From Scalesia atractyloides (taxonomy: Eukaryota > Streptophyta > Magnoliopsida > Asterales > Asteraceae), in the NCBI GenBank assembly GCA_947069175.1, contig CAMTDV010000017.1, positions 46,943,137-47,007,136 on the forward strand: a stretch of 64,000 nt of DNA. The letters are read 5' to 3'. Below, piece after piece: positions 11,281 to 23,611 of the stretch. Under the pieces are notes generated by a model, which was not told where the DNA came from, searched no databases, and saw only the letters and a list, made by a program, of their open reading frames with translations. The position numbers and the translations under genes are program-made. The stretch's first letter is position 1. Each line of letters begins with the position of its first letter.

Positions 11281-11598
11281 GACTATCTCCAATGCTAAGT
11301 GTGTCCTTAGTCGTCCTTAGCTGCCACGTCATCTGCCACATAATATCCTTACAAATCCTTAAAAGCCTCACTTTCATCTCCAACCTTACAAATATCCTTA
11401 CCCTTCTTAATTTTCACCCCATCACCTACCCATTACACACAATGTTTAAATAAAACTTTTCTTTTTTCACTTTGGACCCACCATATTGCATGAACCGAGG
11501 CAAAGTCATGCCTTTGTGCAACGACATCCAACCTAAGGGCTTAATGAGATGGATGAGCTTCAATGGTAAGGGCTTTCAAGGGCCTCTAAGGGCTTGTT
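11281..11598. mobile_element. Tourist-like MITE, left part (split by element A)
   Basis: Begins GACTATCTCCAATG after TAA (11278-11280). Its other end, CATTGGAGACAGCC followed by TAA, lies at 35414-35430, on the far side of a 23.8-kb retrotransposon. The reverse complement of the right end, GGCTGTCTCCAATG, matches the left end at 12 of 14 positions. A 3-bp TAA duplication is typical of PIF/Harbinger-type Tourist MITEs. The original MITE would have been about 345 bp. Confidence 0.75.
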
Positions 11599-11999
11599 TT
11601 TTAGGATCGCTCCTCCACTGTCAAGGAACCTAATTTGTATCTAAAGTCCAACATAAGCAGAAATTATGTGACTCGTTAATCAAATACACAAGGTTTACTG
11701 TTTAAATTGTCTGTTTATTAATGTTAAATCATGTACATCGAGTATCCAAACAGACAGAGCTTCGCCGTCGTCAACGCAAAGTTCTTACAATGAAAGACCC
11801 AAGACGACCTATATATAGACCTACAAGTTCGGGCGAAGTGTGACAATGGATAGATCAAGTTCGGGCGAACTTGATCTTTCCTTACAAGTTCGGGCGAACT
11901 TGTGTACATACACATAAATACTTTCCAATTTCTAACAATTCAAACCCTAAACATACAGACTCGATCCAAGACCTAGACAATAGACATCATGTATCAACA
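11599..11999 (-). repeat. 3' LTR of element A
   Basis: 401 bp. In element sense it begins TGTTGATACATGATG and ends CGATCC plus a damaged terminus. The end nearest 11599 reads TTTT where the other LTR has TGTA. Carries two full copies of the CAAGTTCGGGCGAACTTG palindrome (11856-11873, 11885-11902) and a degenerate one (11824-11840), then a TATATATA box at about 11808-11817. An AATAAA-type poly(A) signal lies downstream ('attaataaacag'). Confidence 0.92.
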
Positions 12000-12012
12000 A
12001 ACTCCCCCTTGG
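12000..12012 (-). promoter_or_regulatory. Polypurine tract of element A
   Basis: AAGGGGGAGTT on the minus strand directly abuts the start of the 3' LTR, the expected plus-strand priming site for copia elements. Confidence 0.85.
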
Positions 12013-12143
12013 ATATTGTCGCAGTCTTGATCAGTCTTCAACCTTCAACATCTTTCGAAGAAGTTCTTGTACGACTTTCTTCATCTTTCTTGCTTAGGAA
12101 TAGGCATTTGGTCAGTAGGAGGTGCCCACTTCATGAACTGAAA

Positions 12144-15100
12144 TCATCTGATCCTTGCCTCTCTACCCCTTTCATGTATCTTTTCAAGTCGTCTTTCCTC
12201 TTTCAAAAATTCTTCTCTTTCCAACTCTCTCCATCTCGATTCCCACATATGACCTGAATTAATACCATGTGCATAGCAAACATTAATCACACCTTGGTAT
12301 TGCTTTGCTTGGACTTCTTCACATTTGTCGAAACATATCTTGTTGAAGAACAAGCATTTCACATCTTCTTTCGAGCAGTTAACTAGCCACATCGGGTCTA
12401 GTATACGAATAGTTCTCCACAAACCCCAAATCCTTCGTTTCTCAATGCATTCTGGATCTTTTTCCTTAGTGATATCCCATGTTTCATCAGATCTTAATAC
12501 AATTACTGCTTCATAAGTTTCTGGATCCGTCTGCCACCACAAGAAGTAAGGATGAAAATCCTGTTCGGTAGGCTTTAGTGGCATGTTCTTCATCGCTCTT
12601 GGTCATTTCATCACAAGCGTACATCTTTAATACCCGTTTTCTTATCAATCTTTATTCTGCGTTTAGGAATAAACGGCTTCCACAATTCAAAACCCCTTGA
12701 TGCTTCAAACTTTATAACCCTCCAGAGTCTTTATTCGTTAAACTTCATCTACATACTGATATTTCTTGTTTAACTCTTCAATATCCCAGAACGGTAATGT
12801 CTTTATGTCTGCCAGATGTCTGAAATACTGCACCCCAAACTCTCTCTTTATAGCATATACGTCAAGATCTCTTATCCACCCCCAACTCAGAATATCTCCC
12901 AGAGATGTGTCTTTGTCACGTGTGAAGAACGCCAGTGGCCGTTTAAACTTTCTTTCTTTTGGCATTTCCTTGAACCACGACTTCTTTGCTTCGGTAATCC
13001 GTTCTTTCTATAACGTTTCTGAATATTGCCTTCCTTTACCACTTCATCAATCTTCTGTTTCAACAAATTCACATCAATCTGACTCATAAGTTCTTCAATC
13101 GCCGAAAACTTGTTGGTGTTGATATTCGAATACTTTTCTGTTTCATCATCATCAGAATCTTCAAAGATAACACGGTGATAGTCATCCGCTTCTGCTACAC
13201 GCTTGTAGACATATTCTTTCGGTTCAAACGTCTTTATGTTCACTAATTCTTCTTCAAAATCGAATTCGAACGAATCAACATCAACCTCAAACATTCTTGC
13301 CAATTCTTCCTTGGTGTAGTTATGCACAAACTCCCCTTCCTCTAAACTTGGTTCTAACATAATCATCAAAGGCTTTTCATGCATAGCAACAACAGGCATA
13401 GAAACTATCGCTTCAGAAACATCAACATCTTATGGCCCTGTCTGCTCTGTATGCTCCCCCTTACTTTGATCATCCTCCATATTCACATCGTCGTTGATTA
13501 AAGATTCAAAATCAAACTCAGAATGTACTTTCGCAGAATCAATCTTTAGACCAACGCCCCCTGATTATCATTATCATCACCATCATGATCTGAATCATCT
13601 TTTGTATCATCACCTGCAGGTCGTCTTTTTTTCATCATCTTCCTCGTCATCATCTTTGTCTAATTCAGTAGCTTTAATTGATTCAACATTCTGTTCAGGA
13701 ACATCTTCAAGAACTATCTCTGATTTAGGAGCTTTTTCTGCTTTAATAGACTTTTCAATCACTGGTTCTTCTGAAGATTTAGGAACACCATCAATACTCC
13801 TTTGTCCTTACCCTATTATGCCAATTCTTTTGTAGCTTTGTCTTTTGCTTCTTGCAGATTAAGCCTTTCGTACTCTGCTTTGAAATCAATACCCAAGCTG
13901 TTTGTTAAAACCTTTTGAAGCCTGGGAAACCTTCTGTCATTCTGATCTCGGTCTGTTCTAAGCTCAGCGATCTCTTTCTTTAACTGTTCATTTGCAGTAC
14001 TTAAACTTTCAACCATCACTTTCAAATACCCTCTGTCATCTTCTAGACAGTTGACTTTGTCTTGCAGAATCTCTTTTTCAACATCACTCTGCTTCACTTT
14101 CTTTTCCAGGGTTTCTTTCTCGATTTCATTCTGTTTCATTTTATCCTCCAAAGCTTTGATTCTTTTCTCTAGCATATTAACAGGAGTATCTTCAAACCAG
14201 TGCGAAAGATCTTCGGCTATAACAGGATGAGTAATATTATCTGGAATTTCACCAAAAGCATCTTTGAACTCATTAGCTCTTGTTCTTTGAGGAGTAGACT
14301 GCTTTGATCTTGGAGGAGTAACTTTTGGAGTACCCTTTACAGCAGCTTTTGGACTTGATAGAGGCGTACTCTGAACAGGTACTTCAATAGTAATTGGAGT
14401 TTCTTGTGTTGCAGTTGTTGGTGGAACTTGCCCTTCAATAATCAGAATCTCTTGCAAGTTAGAAACAGGAGGTTCTTGTGTAACTCCTTTCTTCGGTTTC
14501 TGACTTAAATATATGCGACTTTGAGGCTTTTTCTTTCCTCTGGTGCTTGGAGAACCGTAGCTTTCTTTGTGTCTCCAGCTTTTGAGTTTGAGCGTTTAGA
14601 TTTCTTCTTACGACGTTCTTCATCAGAATTCTCTTCAGCAGATGGTTCATAAAGATCTTCACTAAGCTTTTTCAACATTTCTTCTTCTTTTTGTTTTTCA
14701 ATCTAAGGTCAGCAGAATCTTCAGACGATTCATCATCTTTATCAGAAGTTGCAGATATAACATCATCATCTTTATCTTGGCTTTCAACATTCACCGCAGC
14801 ACTAGAACCTTCAACATTCTGAATATTCTCTTGTTCAACATCTGGCTCGTCGATCAACATAGTTTCAACTTTCTTCGACGCCCCTTTTCTTTTCTACTTT
14901 TCAACAACCACAACCCTCTTGATGTACCAATCACCTCTCTTTTCTTTGAATGTCTTTAACAATTCAATTTCATCTTTATCATCACCGCTGCCATCTTTCC
15001 TCCATTTGTTCTCAGGTGGCACGACGTAATCAGCTTTGTCAATAGCACCAAACACAGGCTTTCCAATAGGTGCATAATCTTGTTTCTGATAAATCTTTAG

Positions 15101-15794
15101 CTTTTTCAATGTTGTTTCATCCATATGGCTCAAATATAGAATATCGTTCGGATCTTTCACAATATCTTTGAACTTCTCATCAATCAACATTTGAACGAAC
15201 CTAGGATACATCACCAGCCTATCCTTTCCCATATTCTTGGACATGAATTTGAAGATTACTTTTGAGAAGTTGAATTTCTTGTTAAGCACCAACGCAGAAA
15301 CCATGCAGGCCATATAGTCTTGAATATCGTCTAGCCCTGCTTTCCTGTGACAAAAGGCGTGAATAATAGCATGAATCAGCAGTTTGTACGGTAGAGGAAC
15401 ACCACCTTTCTTTAACGTTGGCTCGTTTGCATGACCTTTGTAACCCCATATGATAGAAATAGCCCTAACCATTCTTTCCTCGAAGCTAATCGGATCATTT
15501 TCATCGTCGTTGAAAGCTAGAACTCTTCTAATATCTGCTTCAGTGATCAGAAACTCTTTATCTTCATTGCAAACTCAAACTGCAGACTTTATCACCTTGT
15601 TTGCTTCATCGTAAGATGCTGCGTTCCAGAAAAAGTAGACATATGATCTATATACGACGTGTTTATCCGTAATCGCCTTCGTGATCGGAGTTCTCCTCAA
15701 AAACTCTAAGATCTTTGAGAATGCAGTCAGTGTAAATCTTCTCGTCAAGCGAAATACAAGTGTTTTGAAACTTAGAAAAAGAAAGCTAGATGTT
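12144..15794 (-). pseudogene. Element A extra gene downstream of pol (main exon), broken
   Basis: A coding region of roughly 1,200 codons with several breaks. I do not recognise a characterised function; it resembles unannotated proteins linked to copia elements in Asteraceae (from memory). In order: an N-terminal domain of about 250 residues (motifs KAITDKHVVYRSYVYFFW, HAIIHAFCHRKAGLDD, LVMYPRFVQMLIDEKF, DPNDILYLSHMDE), an acidic/Lys-rich linker, a Pro/Ser/Thr-rich segment, a long heptad coiled coil (14200-13900), an acidic stretch, and a Trp-rich C-terminal part (13000-12144; WGWIRDLDVYAIKREFGVQY, IWGLWRTIRILDPMWL). In-frame stops occur near 15577 and 14894, with frameshifts near 15710, 14670 and 14460. 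It aligns collinearly with the homologue at 61582-64000, so it was once a real gene. The start is inferred to be in a separate exon at 16292-16300. Confidence 0.8.
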
Positions 15795-16291
15795 CTATGG
15801 ACAAAACAATCAAACACTTAGCAAAATTTCACCAATTATCAACAGTTAATATCAAGTTCGGGCAAACTTGATGTCAACATTACAAAAACAAACAACTTCG
15901 GTCGAACATGCCAATAACATGATTTTATTTTTGAGTTTAAAACAAGTTCGGGCGAACTTGTATTGTTTACAGGTTTTGAACTTTGTTAAACAAGTTCGGG
16001 CAAACTTGTTAAATTTTCAAGATTCAAACACTATGATGACAACTTCGCCCGAAGTTGTCTCAAAACAACTTCAACAAGTTCGGGCGAACTTGTCATCATC
16101 CCCATTTAAACCTGCAATATCACAACATGTCTGATCAACAATTTTATGATTTATTTATGATATTTTCATGTTAATTAAGACATTTCACCGTTCAATTTCA
16201 TCAAAAACATCCTAGATCTAATGATTTCAGCAAGTTCGTATCAACATACTTCAAATACGTTCAAATCATGGATGATTTATGCGATATATAC
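15795..16291 (-). other. Probable intron of the element A extra gene, carrying a palindrome cluster
   Basis: In element sense the donor is GAG|GTATAT (16291) and the acceptor CCATAG|AAC (15795). The homologous position in element B has ATG|GTGAGA and TTTGCAG|AAT, and the exon sequences just after the acceptor align codon for codon (N-I-x-L-S-F-x-K-F-x-N-T-C-I). The intron contains palindrome units starting at 15853, 15893, 15943, 15991, 16040 and 16075, spaced 35-50 bp apart. Confidence 0.65.
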
Positions 16292-16300
16292 CTCAGCCAT
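16292..16300 (-). CDS. Probable first exon (Met-Ala-Glu) of the element A extra gene
   Basis: ATG GCT GAG followed by a GT donor. The corresponding place in element B reads ATG GCA ATG followed by GT. Both micro-exons are nine bases, phase 0, and lie downstream of a TATA-like box with palindromes upstream. The positional match between two diverged copies is the main support; splicing itself is inferred. Confidence 0.5.
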
Positions 16301-16439
16301 CTGTATAAGTGTGCAAATCACCTATACAAGATCAAATTTGGGCAGTATAACAGCACAATTCTTGCAATTTTACAATTTCTCTTTAATCGCACTAAGTTCG
16401 CTCGAAGTTCCAGAATAACAGATGAATAAGAGTTTTGAG

Positions 16440-16577
16440 TGAACTTGAACATTTATACTCAGTCAAGTTCGGGCGAACTTGACTTTCAAATACTCATGTT
16501 CTTTAACCAACTTCGCCCGAAGATCAAGTTATACTTGAAATCTTTATCAGATTATAACTTCGGCCGAACTTGGTTTT
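16440..16577 (-). promoter_or_regulatory. Probable internal promoter of the extra gene in element A
   Basis: In element sense, a run of palindrome units (degenerate at about 16557, 16524 and 16508; perfect at 16464-16481) is followed at once by a TATA-like GAGTATAAATG (16447-16460 region). The same layout, palindromes then TATA, is found in the U3 of this element's LTRs. It lies 150 bp upstream of the presumed micro-exon. Confidence 0.6.
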
Positions 16578-17678
16578 TTTTTCAAAATTTTCAATTTTAA
16601 CTCTGAACTTTCACATGTTTACAAGTTATGAAAATCCACTCAGTTGACCAAGTCCAAGTTAATGACCTCGGTTAACCGATTTGTCTGCCGAGTCCAAGTT
16701 AATAATCCCAGTTTGACCTGTTATGAACAAACTGATGTTTTCTTCAAATTTAAAGTTTCAAATTAATGAAATTTTTGTCATTTTTCGTGCATTTTGATTT
16801 TACAGATTAGCTCCCAACCCGTTGTCATTAAGATTTCAACAACTTAGCACCATTCCGAACTCCGAAGATCCGCTTTCCATCATTGGCTGTTGAAAACAAT
16901 GTAGAAATAAAATCTTTTTGAATTTTCGAAAGTTTATGCTAAAATACACTGAAAATCTTTTTGGGTTTAAATCTGAAATCAAATAAGCTATGTACAAACA
17001 TATTTACAGACACATTTTTGTGAATTCGTGTCTAAGGATCATATCAGTTGTTTGAGACGTATCACCAGTACCATTGACCTTTTAATGACTTTAAGTTCCA
17101 AACTCGTTTACCTAGATTGTCGATATATTTGTCCACTTAAACTTCGACACATTTCTCAATTATTCCAAGATATCTTAGTTAGAATTATGAAACTTGACTT
17201 AACTATGGTTCCCATCTCAGAATATACTCCGTATCAAGATTCCCTAGATTTCATTTTACAGGTGAGTATAACGTAATTGATATATGTATCTGGGTTATGC
17301 GAAGCCTTGAGAGCTCAGGTTAATACTACCGTATCGACAAAGAGATGAAGGCTAGACTTTAAGGTGTGTTCCAATTAAGGAATCTTTTAAGCTCTGCAAT
17401 TGATTAGATCTTTCGATTCTTTCAACTTTGCTGCAGTTTAGGGGTTTTTTTTTGCAAAAGCATTATAGAAGTTCTAGGCTATTGCTTCCGCAAAATCAGA
17501 AGAACTTGTATAATACCCCAGATATCAATCATCTATAAAGACCTCGTATCTCAGAATCAGGCAATCTTTCAAACGAAATTTCGGAGTATTAAGTCCATAT
17601 ATCCGAGAGATGTTAATCAGTAGTTGTAAAATTTAGTTTATCTCCCAGAAACAATCAACTGAACGTGTAAAGTCTATC
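16578..17678 (-). other. Element A noncoding spacer, part distal to pol
   Basis: About 1.1 kb without a credible gene. It is conserved in order with 59530-60660 of element B (for example 'ctaggctattgcttccgcaaaatc' and the stretch around 17040-17270). Ends at the target duplication CTATC (17674-17678) created by element E. Confidence 0.75.
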
Positions 17679-19228
17679 TGTCACACCCCGATTAATCGAT
17701 TACATCAGAGCCGGTGTGACTGGACTGGTATCTTCATTGCACAGCGGAAGTAACTATTAGTTAAGACTTTTAGGAAATGAACGCCGCTAAGTGCTCGAGT
17801 TCCAATGGTTTCTCCTATTCCAACCATGCCATAGTTTGTATATGTAACCTGAGAAAGAAACATGTGAAAAATCAACATAAAGTAGAGGGAGTTCATAGTT
17901 TGTTTGAAAAAGATTTAAAATAAATCTTTGGATAACCGGTTCGTGAGATCATAGTATCTCAAAACATTTGAAATGTCGTATCGCGTATATCGGTATCAAA
18001 ATGTTCTCTGTTATGTTTGTAAACCAATGCATGTAACTGTTGTATTTGTAAACCGGTAACAAAATGTTTTCTGTCATAATGTTTTCTGTCATAATTGTCA
18101 TCAACGTTGAAATCCTGCCATTGTCATGGTTATAAACCAATATTTAAATCCTGGCCACTGTCATAAGCCAATATGGAAATCCTGGTATGTTATTGTTATT
18201 CCTACGGTTTAAGGATCTATCAGTGGGTAGCTAGTCCCTGATATTATGTGTCATAAGTAAATAACCAAACCGGGACAACCTTGCACTCTAAACGGACTTG
18301 TTTTATTCAGAGTTTCTTAGGGCTCACAAAAGCATTCTGAAAGGACTTGTTTTATTCAGAATGGAGCGTCTCACAACTCAATAGATCTACACCTTTGCAC
18401 CTTGGTCACGAAGTGATTAATGGTTATTATATAGTCATCCTACTTACACACATTGATCATAGTTCTTTCTCTAAACCCGTAGCTAACATACACTTTTGTC
18501 ATGAAATGTCATAGCATGTATTTCACCCCGATTGTTATAAAACCGAAAAATGTTTAAAATGAAAGAGGGAACATGAACTCAGTGAGTCTTTGTGCCTCAT
18601 ACAATTGAAAATGGGCCAAGCCTGTTTGGATCTAAAAACAGGACCAACCAGTCCCCTTAGTTGTATGTAGGACAATCCAGTCTCGTTGTAGCTAGGACAT
18701 TCCCGTCTCTATCCATGAAACTCATGCACATTCTGAAAATATGCGTGTGTTTTGTAAAACCGGTATATTGAGTCTAAACTTTCGTAAACCATTTGAGTTA
18801 ATTGAAATCCTTTCGTAACATGGTTTAGAAATATGAATCCTTTTGTTTCTTGAAATTTTATGTACTTTGTCAAACTTGCATGTCTTTCCACCCCCGAAAA
18901 CATTTAAGAAAATGTAAAACCATGAAAAGTGGGGGTTATGAACTCACCTTGATATCCTTGTGCAAAGCTAGCTTAATGTGAATCCGTAATGTCATTCCAA
19001 GAACATGAACCCACTACCATGCAACAATAGCATTCCTATCAAGGAATCAAGCTTATAAGATTCTAATAAGACAACATAGTTAAACTACGTGTCCGATCTC
19101 TACCGAATCGTTGACAAACGATTCCTAAAAGGGGTGTTATTATCTTGAATTAGAAGAACCAATCTATGGTTATTTGATTCCATTTATAGTCGGGGATAAC
19201 ACTAAGTCGTGGAAAAGACTTAGTTTTC

Positions 19229-19233
19229 AAGTG

Positions 19234-19288
<55 letters not shown>
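19229..19288. repeat. (AT)n microsatellite in LTR
   Basis: About 60 bases of AT repeats. The homologous site in the other LTR (25166-25200) is shorter, as expected for slippage after insertion. Confidence 0.95.
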
Positions 19289-19293
<5 letters not shown>

Positions 19294-19568
19294 TAAACAT
19301 ATTTATGAAATCGCGTGATTTGTCGTGAATAGGGATACGTGTACTTGATGGATATCTTTATGAAAACAATATGTTGTAACTCGTACAATGGATTTATGCA
19401 TTTTTCCGAATAGTTGGCATATACGTTAATGTATTTGTACGATATTCTTTGCGAGAGTATATGTATCATTTGGTACTTATACCATATTTATACATATATG
19501 TATACTTGTACGATACTTGTACTTTGGTGATTTCCTCCATGTGTGTATATATACTTAGAAATTTTCAC

Positions 19569-19776
19569 ATAACCCAGATGTGTTACCTGGTCGTCTAGGT
19601 TATCAGTTAATTCTTTTGACATAACCCAGATGAGTTACCTGATTGTCTAGGTTACCAGTTAATTGTTGTGACATAACCCAGATGAGTTACATGGTTGTCT
19701 AGGTAATCAGTTAATTGTTGTGACATAACCCATATGAGTTACCTGGTCGTCTAGGTTATTAGTTAATTGTTGTGAC
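19569..19776. repeat. 52-bp tandem array, four units
   Basis: Each unit starts ATAACCCAGATGAGTTACCT and ends GTTAATTGTTGTGAC. ATAACCCAGA and TCTAGGTTAT within a unit are nearly complementary and can pair as a hairpin. Confidence 0.92.
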
Positions 19777-21194
19777 AATACTACGGTTCAAGCTCGGTCA
19801 CGTTAACTAATACTATATAAGAAAAACAAAATAACAAAACTTGGATCATTTAAATTTTACCGAGACTTGCGTTGACTGAGTTGACCAGCTTTGACTGTGT
19901 TGACCCATGTTGACTGGGTTTGACCTGAACCCAAAACTGAACCAAGGCATCGAAAATGACCTAAAACGGTCCCTTGACACGTGTTTGACATGTTGACTGA
20001 GTTGACCCGAGCCCGAGAGCGTCCCGAAACTTATTTTTCACCCGATACGAAAGTGTTTCGGATGGACTCTACGGATGGCCGGAACCTCGCCAGAACCGTG
20101 CCAGAAGCCGGAATCTCGCCGGATAATAAAATTTCACAAAAACTTGTAGAAAAGTCTCTAACCACCCGATCTAAACATGCATGGAAAGAAAACTTGAAAA
20201 CGAGCTCGCCGGACTTTGGCCGGAATGTCGCCGGAGTTGCTCATGTGCTCAAACGACTTTGAATCTTGAAAAACTAACATCACCACGAGATCCGGAACAT
20301 CAAAGATAGTCGAAAAAGTGTACTCTTGGCCGAGAAAAAGGTCGTCGGAAAATCACCGGAAAAGTTGCCGGTGGCGGGTTCGCCGCCGTGGTCTTGCCGG
20401 TGGTCAGCTAGATTCCGGCCACCGGATTTCTAGAGAGAGAGTCAGTGAGAGAGAAAGGGAGTGAGGAGAGAGAGTAGTGTGTGTGTTTATGGTGTTTGTG
20501 TGTGTAAACACACTTATATAGCTAGGTTTGGTGGGTTGGGCCTAAGGCCCATAAGCCCGGTTCTTGTGTTTTTTTAACGGCCCGATCGTATTTCTAGAGC
20601 CCGTTTTCACACCCGAACTTCGTAAATGTCATATAACAAATTTTTAGGGTCAAAACTATGAAAAATGATGTCGGTATTCGATATTAGTCGCGTACGTTCG
20701 TCGGTTGCGTTAAAATCGTGAAATTTGCTTTGGAGGTCATTTCTAATCCGTTTTCAGTCTGATTTCAATTGCGAATATCAAAATTCAATTACAAAGCTAA
20801 ATTTGTCATAATATTTCAGTTTTGAAAGCGATACACGTGTCCAATGCTTTCGTTTTGTTGCCGGTGCGCTTCTGCAATCTCGTTTTTCGTACACGTAGGC
20901 GTTTTGTGCCATTCAATGTACCGTAAAATTCGCAAAACTAAGTACATATGCATAAATTATACGTATAAAATTCGTGTTGTCGGATTTGTTAGTATTTTTT
21001 CGGTGTTAGTTCGTTGCCTCTCGTCGTTCAGCAGTTTTCCCGAAAATCACCATACGCGCACTGTAAAGTTAGATAGGCATTCATAGGCATTTCGAATGCC
21101 TAATTAAGTTAATACCTGTCTTAAACACTATTTATTATCGCCTTAAACATTTGTTAATCACGTAATTAAAAGCCTAAAAGTACTGGTTGTCACA

Positions 21195-21208
21195 TTCTCC
21201 CCCGTTAA
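21195..21208 (-). promoter_or_regulatory. Polypurine tract of element E
   Basis: Minus strand AACGGGGGAGAA immediately next to the LTR start TGTGACAACC. Confidence 0.8.
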
Positions 21209-23596
21209 AGAAATTTCGTCCTTGAAATTTACACTTTGTAATCTTCTTAGAGTTCTGTCAAGCACAGGTAGGTATGAATAATATCGAGGTAGTTGACTAC
21301 GAGAATGAATCAAGACTTGCTCGAGTTATATGAACATAACGACTTACTATAACAATAAGAATCCAACGATTCATCTGAATTTGTTTTCTAAATTGATGCC
21401 AAGTGAACAAGATGTTATGATGCAGTCGCCAATGTGACTAAGTTTACGAAGGTTCAACATAGGAGGAATTCAACCAATAAGATTTCAAGTGGACGTTCAC
21501 AATATGCAAATGAATTTTAGAAGCAAGAAATGTACTATCAATAGTACCTTACGTTAGTTGTTGTATGATTGAAACTCAGAATCAACAAGCTCAGATAGAA
21601 TAGGACCATGAAATGATTTGTCAGCTATCGAACCATTAAATGAAATAAAATCTGTGTTGACATTATCAAATTGCAAGGATACACCGAAATACAACTGATC
21701 CTGGTGTATCATTGTCTTAATACATAGTTGCATTAATACTATTTGAATGATGAATCAAGCAAAAATATATATAGTTTCATATGAAGCGATTGTTCGCGAC
21801 TAGCCCAAGCTACAAGTTTGTACCAACGCCACAAGGTGTCGTAGTGATTGAAACAATTCAATAATAACGGTGATCGAACAAATCGACCATCTTTGTAATC
21901 AGATGAAAGGTTCAATGAAGTGGTCTCAAAATTTATTCTAAATGAGTTCCATAGAAATTTTGGTTGATGACAAAAATAACAAATGAATAACAATTGAATG
22001 TCATCGAAGTTGCAAGTGGCGTTGAAATAACCGCTCGAGGTACACCGACATACGCCATGAAATCGTGTACTGTACTCTTAATACGCAATCGTATTAAGAA
22101 TGTCCCAAGATAACGAATCAACAGAGTGGATTTAATAATAGATAGATAAACAAATAATTAAATCCATATGTGATGTGTGTAGATGAAATCAACACAAGCT
22201 TCAAATTAATGAAAACGCCACCACAAGGTGCCGTAAACAATCAACGATTTAGTGAAGTTAAGACCAAACAAGTCTACTATAGCTCGAAATAAATGAAATG
22301 CTTGTTGATATTACTTTGAATACGATGACCACAATCCATCATATGGAATTCTTGAATCGAGTATGTATAGTGAGCAAGTTTAGCCAACTAAACTTGATTT
22401 AGATATCGACCAACAACGATATATGTGTTACAAAGGAAATTTCAACATGGCCATACGAAAACCATGTGTGCAATTTGTCAAGAAAAATGCTTCAAAGAAT
22501 TTAGTTGACTCGATATCAATGAGTCAACTCTTGCAATAATGTAGGTCATTAAGGTTTCAATGCAATAATCGGTATAGCGAGAACAATAATTGAAATAATT
22601 GATAGAACCACCCATTCGGTGTGGAGTCCCTGATGGTTTCCACGAATCAAGTTAACCACATGCCAACCAATAATGCATGCGTGACGTATGAATTTGTCAA
22701 AAAAAATTGTAATTGGGTGTTCACTGATCATGAATGAAATTTTCGTGATGAGGTGACCTTTAGAAAAAGTAGAGGTGCAAGGATCTACTCACTATATGCA
22801 AAAGTCAGAATTTCCAACAAAAGAATTTAAGACTTACCTCGAATTTCGTGCAGTGACCTGATGTTATGTGACTTCACCACGAGATGTCAGTATTGGCGTA
22901 GCCGCCATTAGGAGAGTGGGGAGATTTGAAGACTTATGTTTTCTGTTGCGATGTCCATAGTCATGATTTTCCATTGGTTCGTGAAGTCCTCGTTTGGACA
23001 TACTTTGTCGTGTTTCAAACCGCTTGCAGGGCTACATGACAATAGTTGTATTCTGACCGATAGTCGTTCCACCGACGGAATTTGTCTTGCTGTTGAATTC
23101 GTTCGTTCGTGTTTTCCCAAAGGCCTTGCCTCGTATTTCGTTCGTTTCGTGTTTCTACCTCCGTGATGTATGCGCCACGTTTCATGTATTCATGCACATC
23201 GGTACTCTGTTTTTCGTAATTTACCTGCTCGGATTAGTAAAATAGCATAGATGACATAAACAAAACCGTTTACCCTAGTTAATAGTCGTAGTTCCTATGA
23301 AATGAACTTTAATGGATTTTTGTCATAAGTTGACCAAAGGTCTTAACTGTGTGTTCTCAAAACTTTCAAGTTTTGCTCAATGTATGTAATCGTTTCATGT
23401 ACCATGTACAAAGCACAACACTAATGAATGTTTATAAGTCGATACGTTGGATCATTGTTTTCGGCCACGGTTGGAACTCATGTATGTGTTCTAGGCGTTC
23501 TATATGTGTTCAAGTCTTAATAAGTTAAGTGCCTAGAGGAAAGTGAGGTTAAAGCCTAGGTATCTCTAAAAGAAACCTAATTCGCTGAAACCTCTA
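21209..23596 (-). other. Internal region of element E, no recognisable gag or pol
   Basis: 2.4 kb with only short, unrelated open frames on either strand. I saw no zinc knuckle, protease, RT, RNase H or integrase motif. A modest open stretch near 23015-23197 (minus) could be a decayed gag start but has no diagnostic motif. Confidence 0.7.
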
Positions 23597-23608
23597 GCTC
23601 TGATACCA
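23597..23608 (-). promoter_or_regulatory. Primer binding site of element E (tRNA-iMet type)
   Basis: Minus strand TGGTATCAGAGC, three bases from the LTR end, the standard plant initiator-tRNA primer site. Confidence 0.88.
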
Positions 23609-23611
23609 ATC

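Larger units (their letters stand above)
17679..21194 (-). repeat. 3' LTR of element E
   Basis: 3,516 bp. Contains an (AT)n tract at 19229-19288, four 52-bp tandem units at 19569-19776, and a G/C-richer stretch with GCCGGA-type motifs (20070-20420). Compared with the other LTR it lacks about 50 bp after 'gactctacgg' (near 20070). Confidence 0.9.

Noticed and set aside
11856..11873. Heat-shock element in the LTR palindromes
   Set aside because: The palindrome has TTC and GAA halves separated by four bases; a canonical heat-shock element needs two, so the match is poor.
13494..13835. Plus-strand open frame with His- and Ser-rich runs
   Set aside because: Antisense of the Asp/Glu-rich linker of the extra gene of element A, which is on the minus strand.
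12144..15794. Retroviral-type envelope gene
   Set aside because: Its position fits the 'env-like' slot of Sireviruses, but I saw no signal peptide, clear transmembrane segment or fusion-type motif; coiled coil and charged linkers dominate.
19981..20262. 93-codon open frame in the element E LTR
   Set aside because: Lies in LTR DNA, and its counterpart near 25955 is interrupted; no family resemblance.
23597..23608. tRNA-iMet gene fragment
   Set aside because: It is the primer binding site of an LTR retrotransposon, adjacent to an LTR end.
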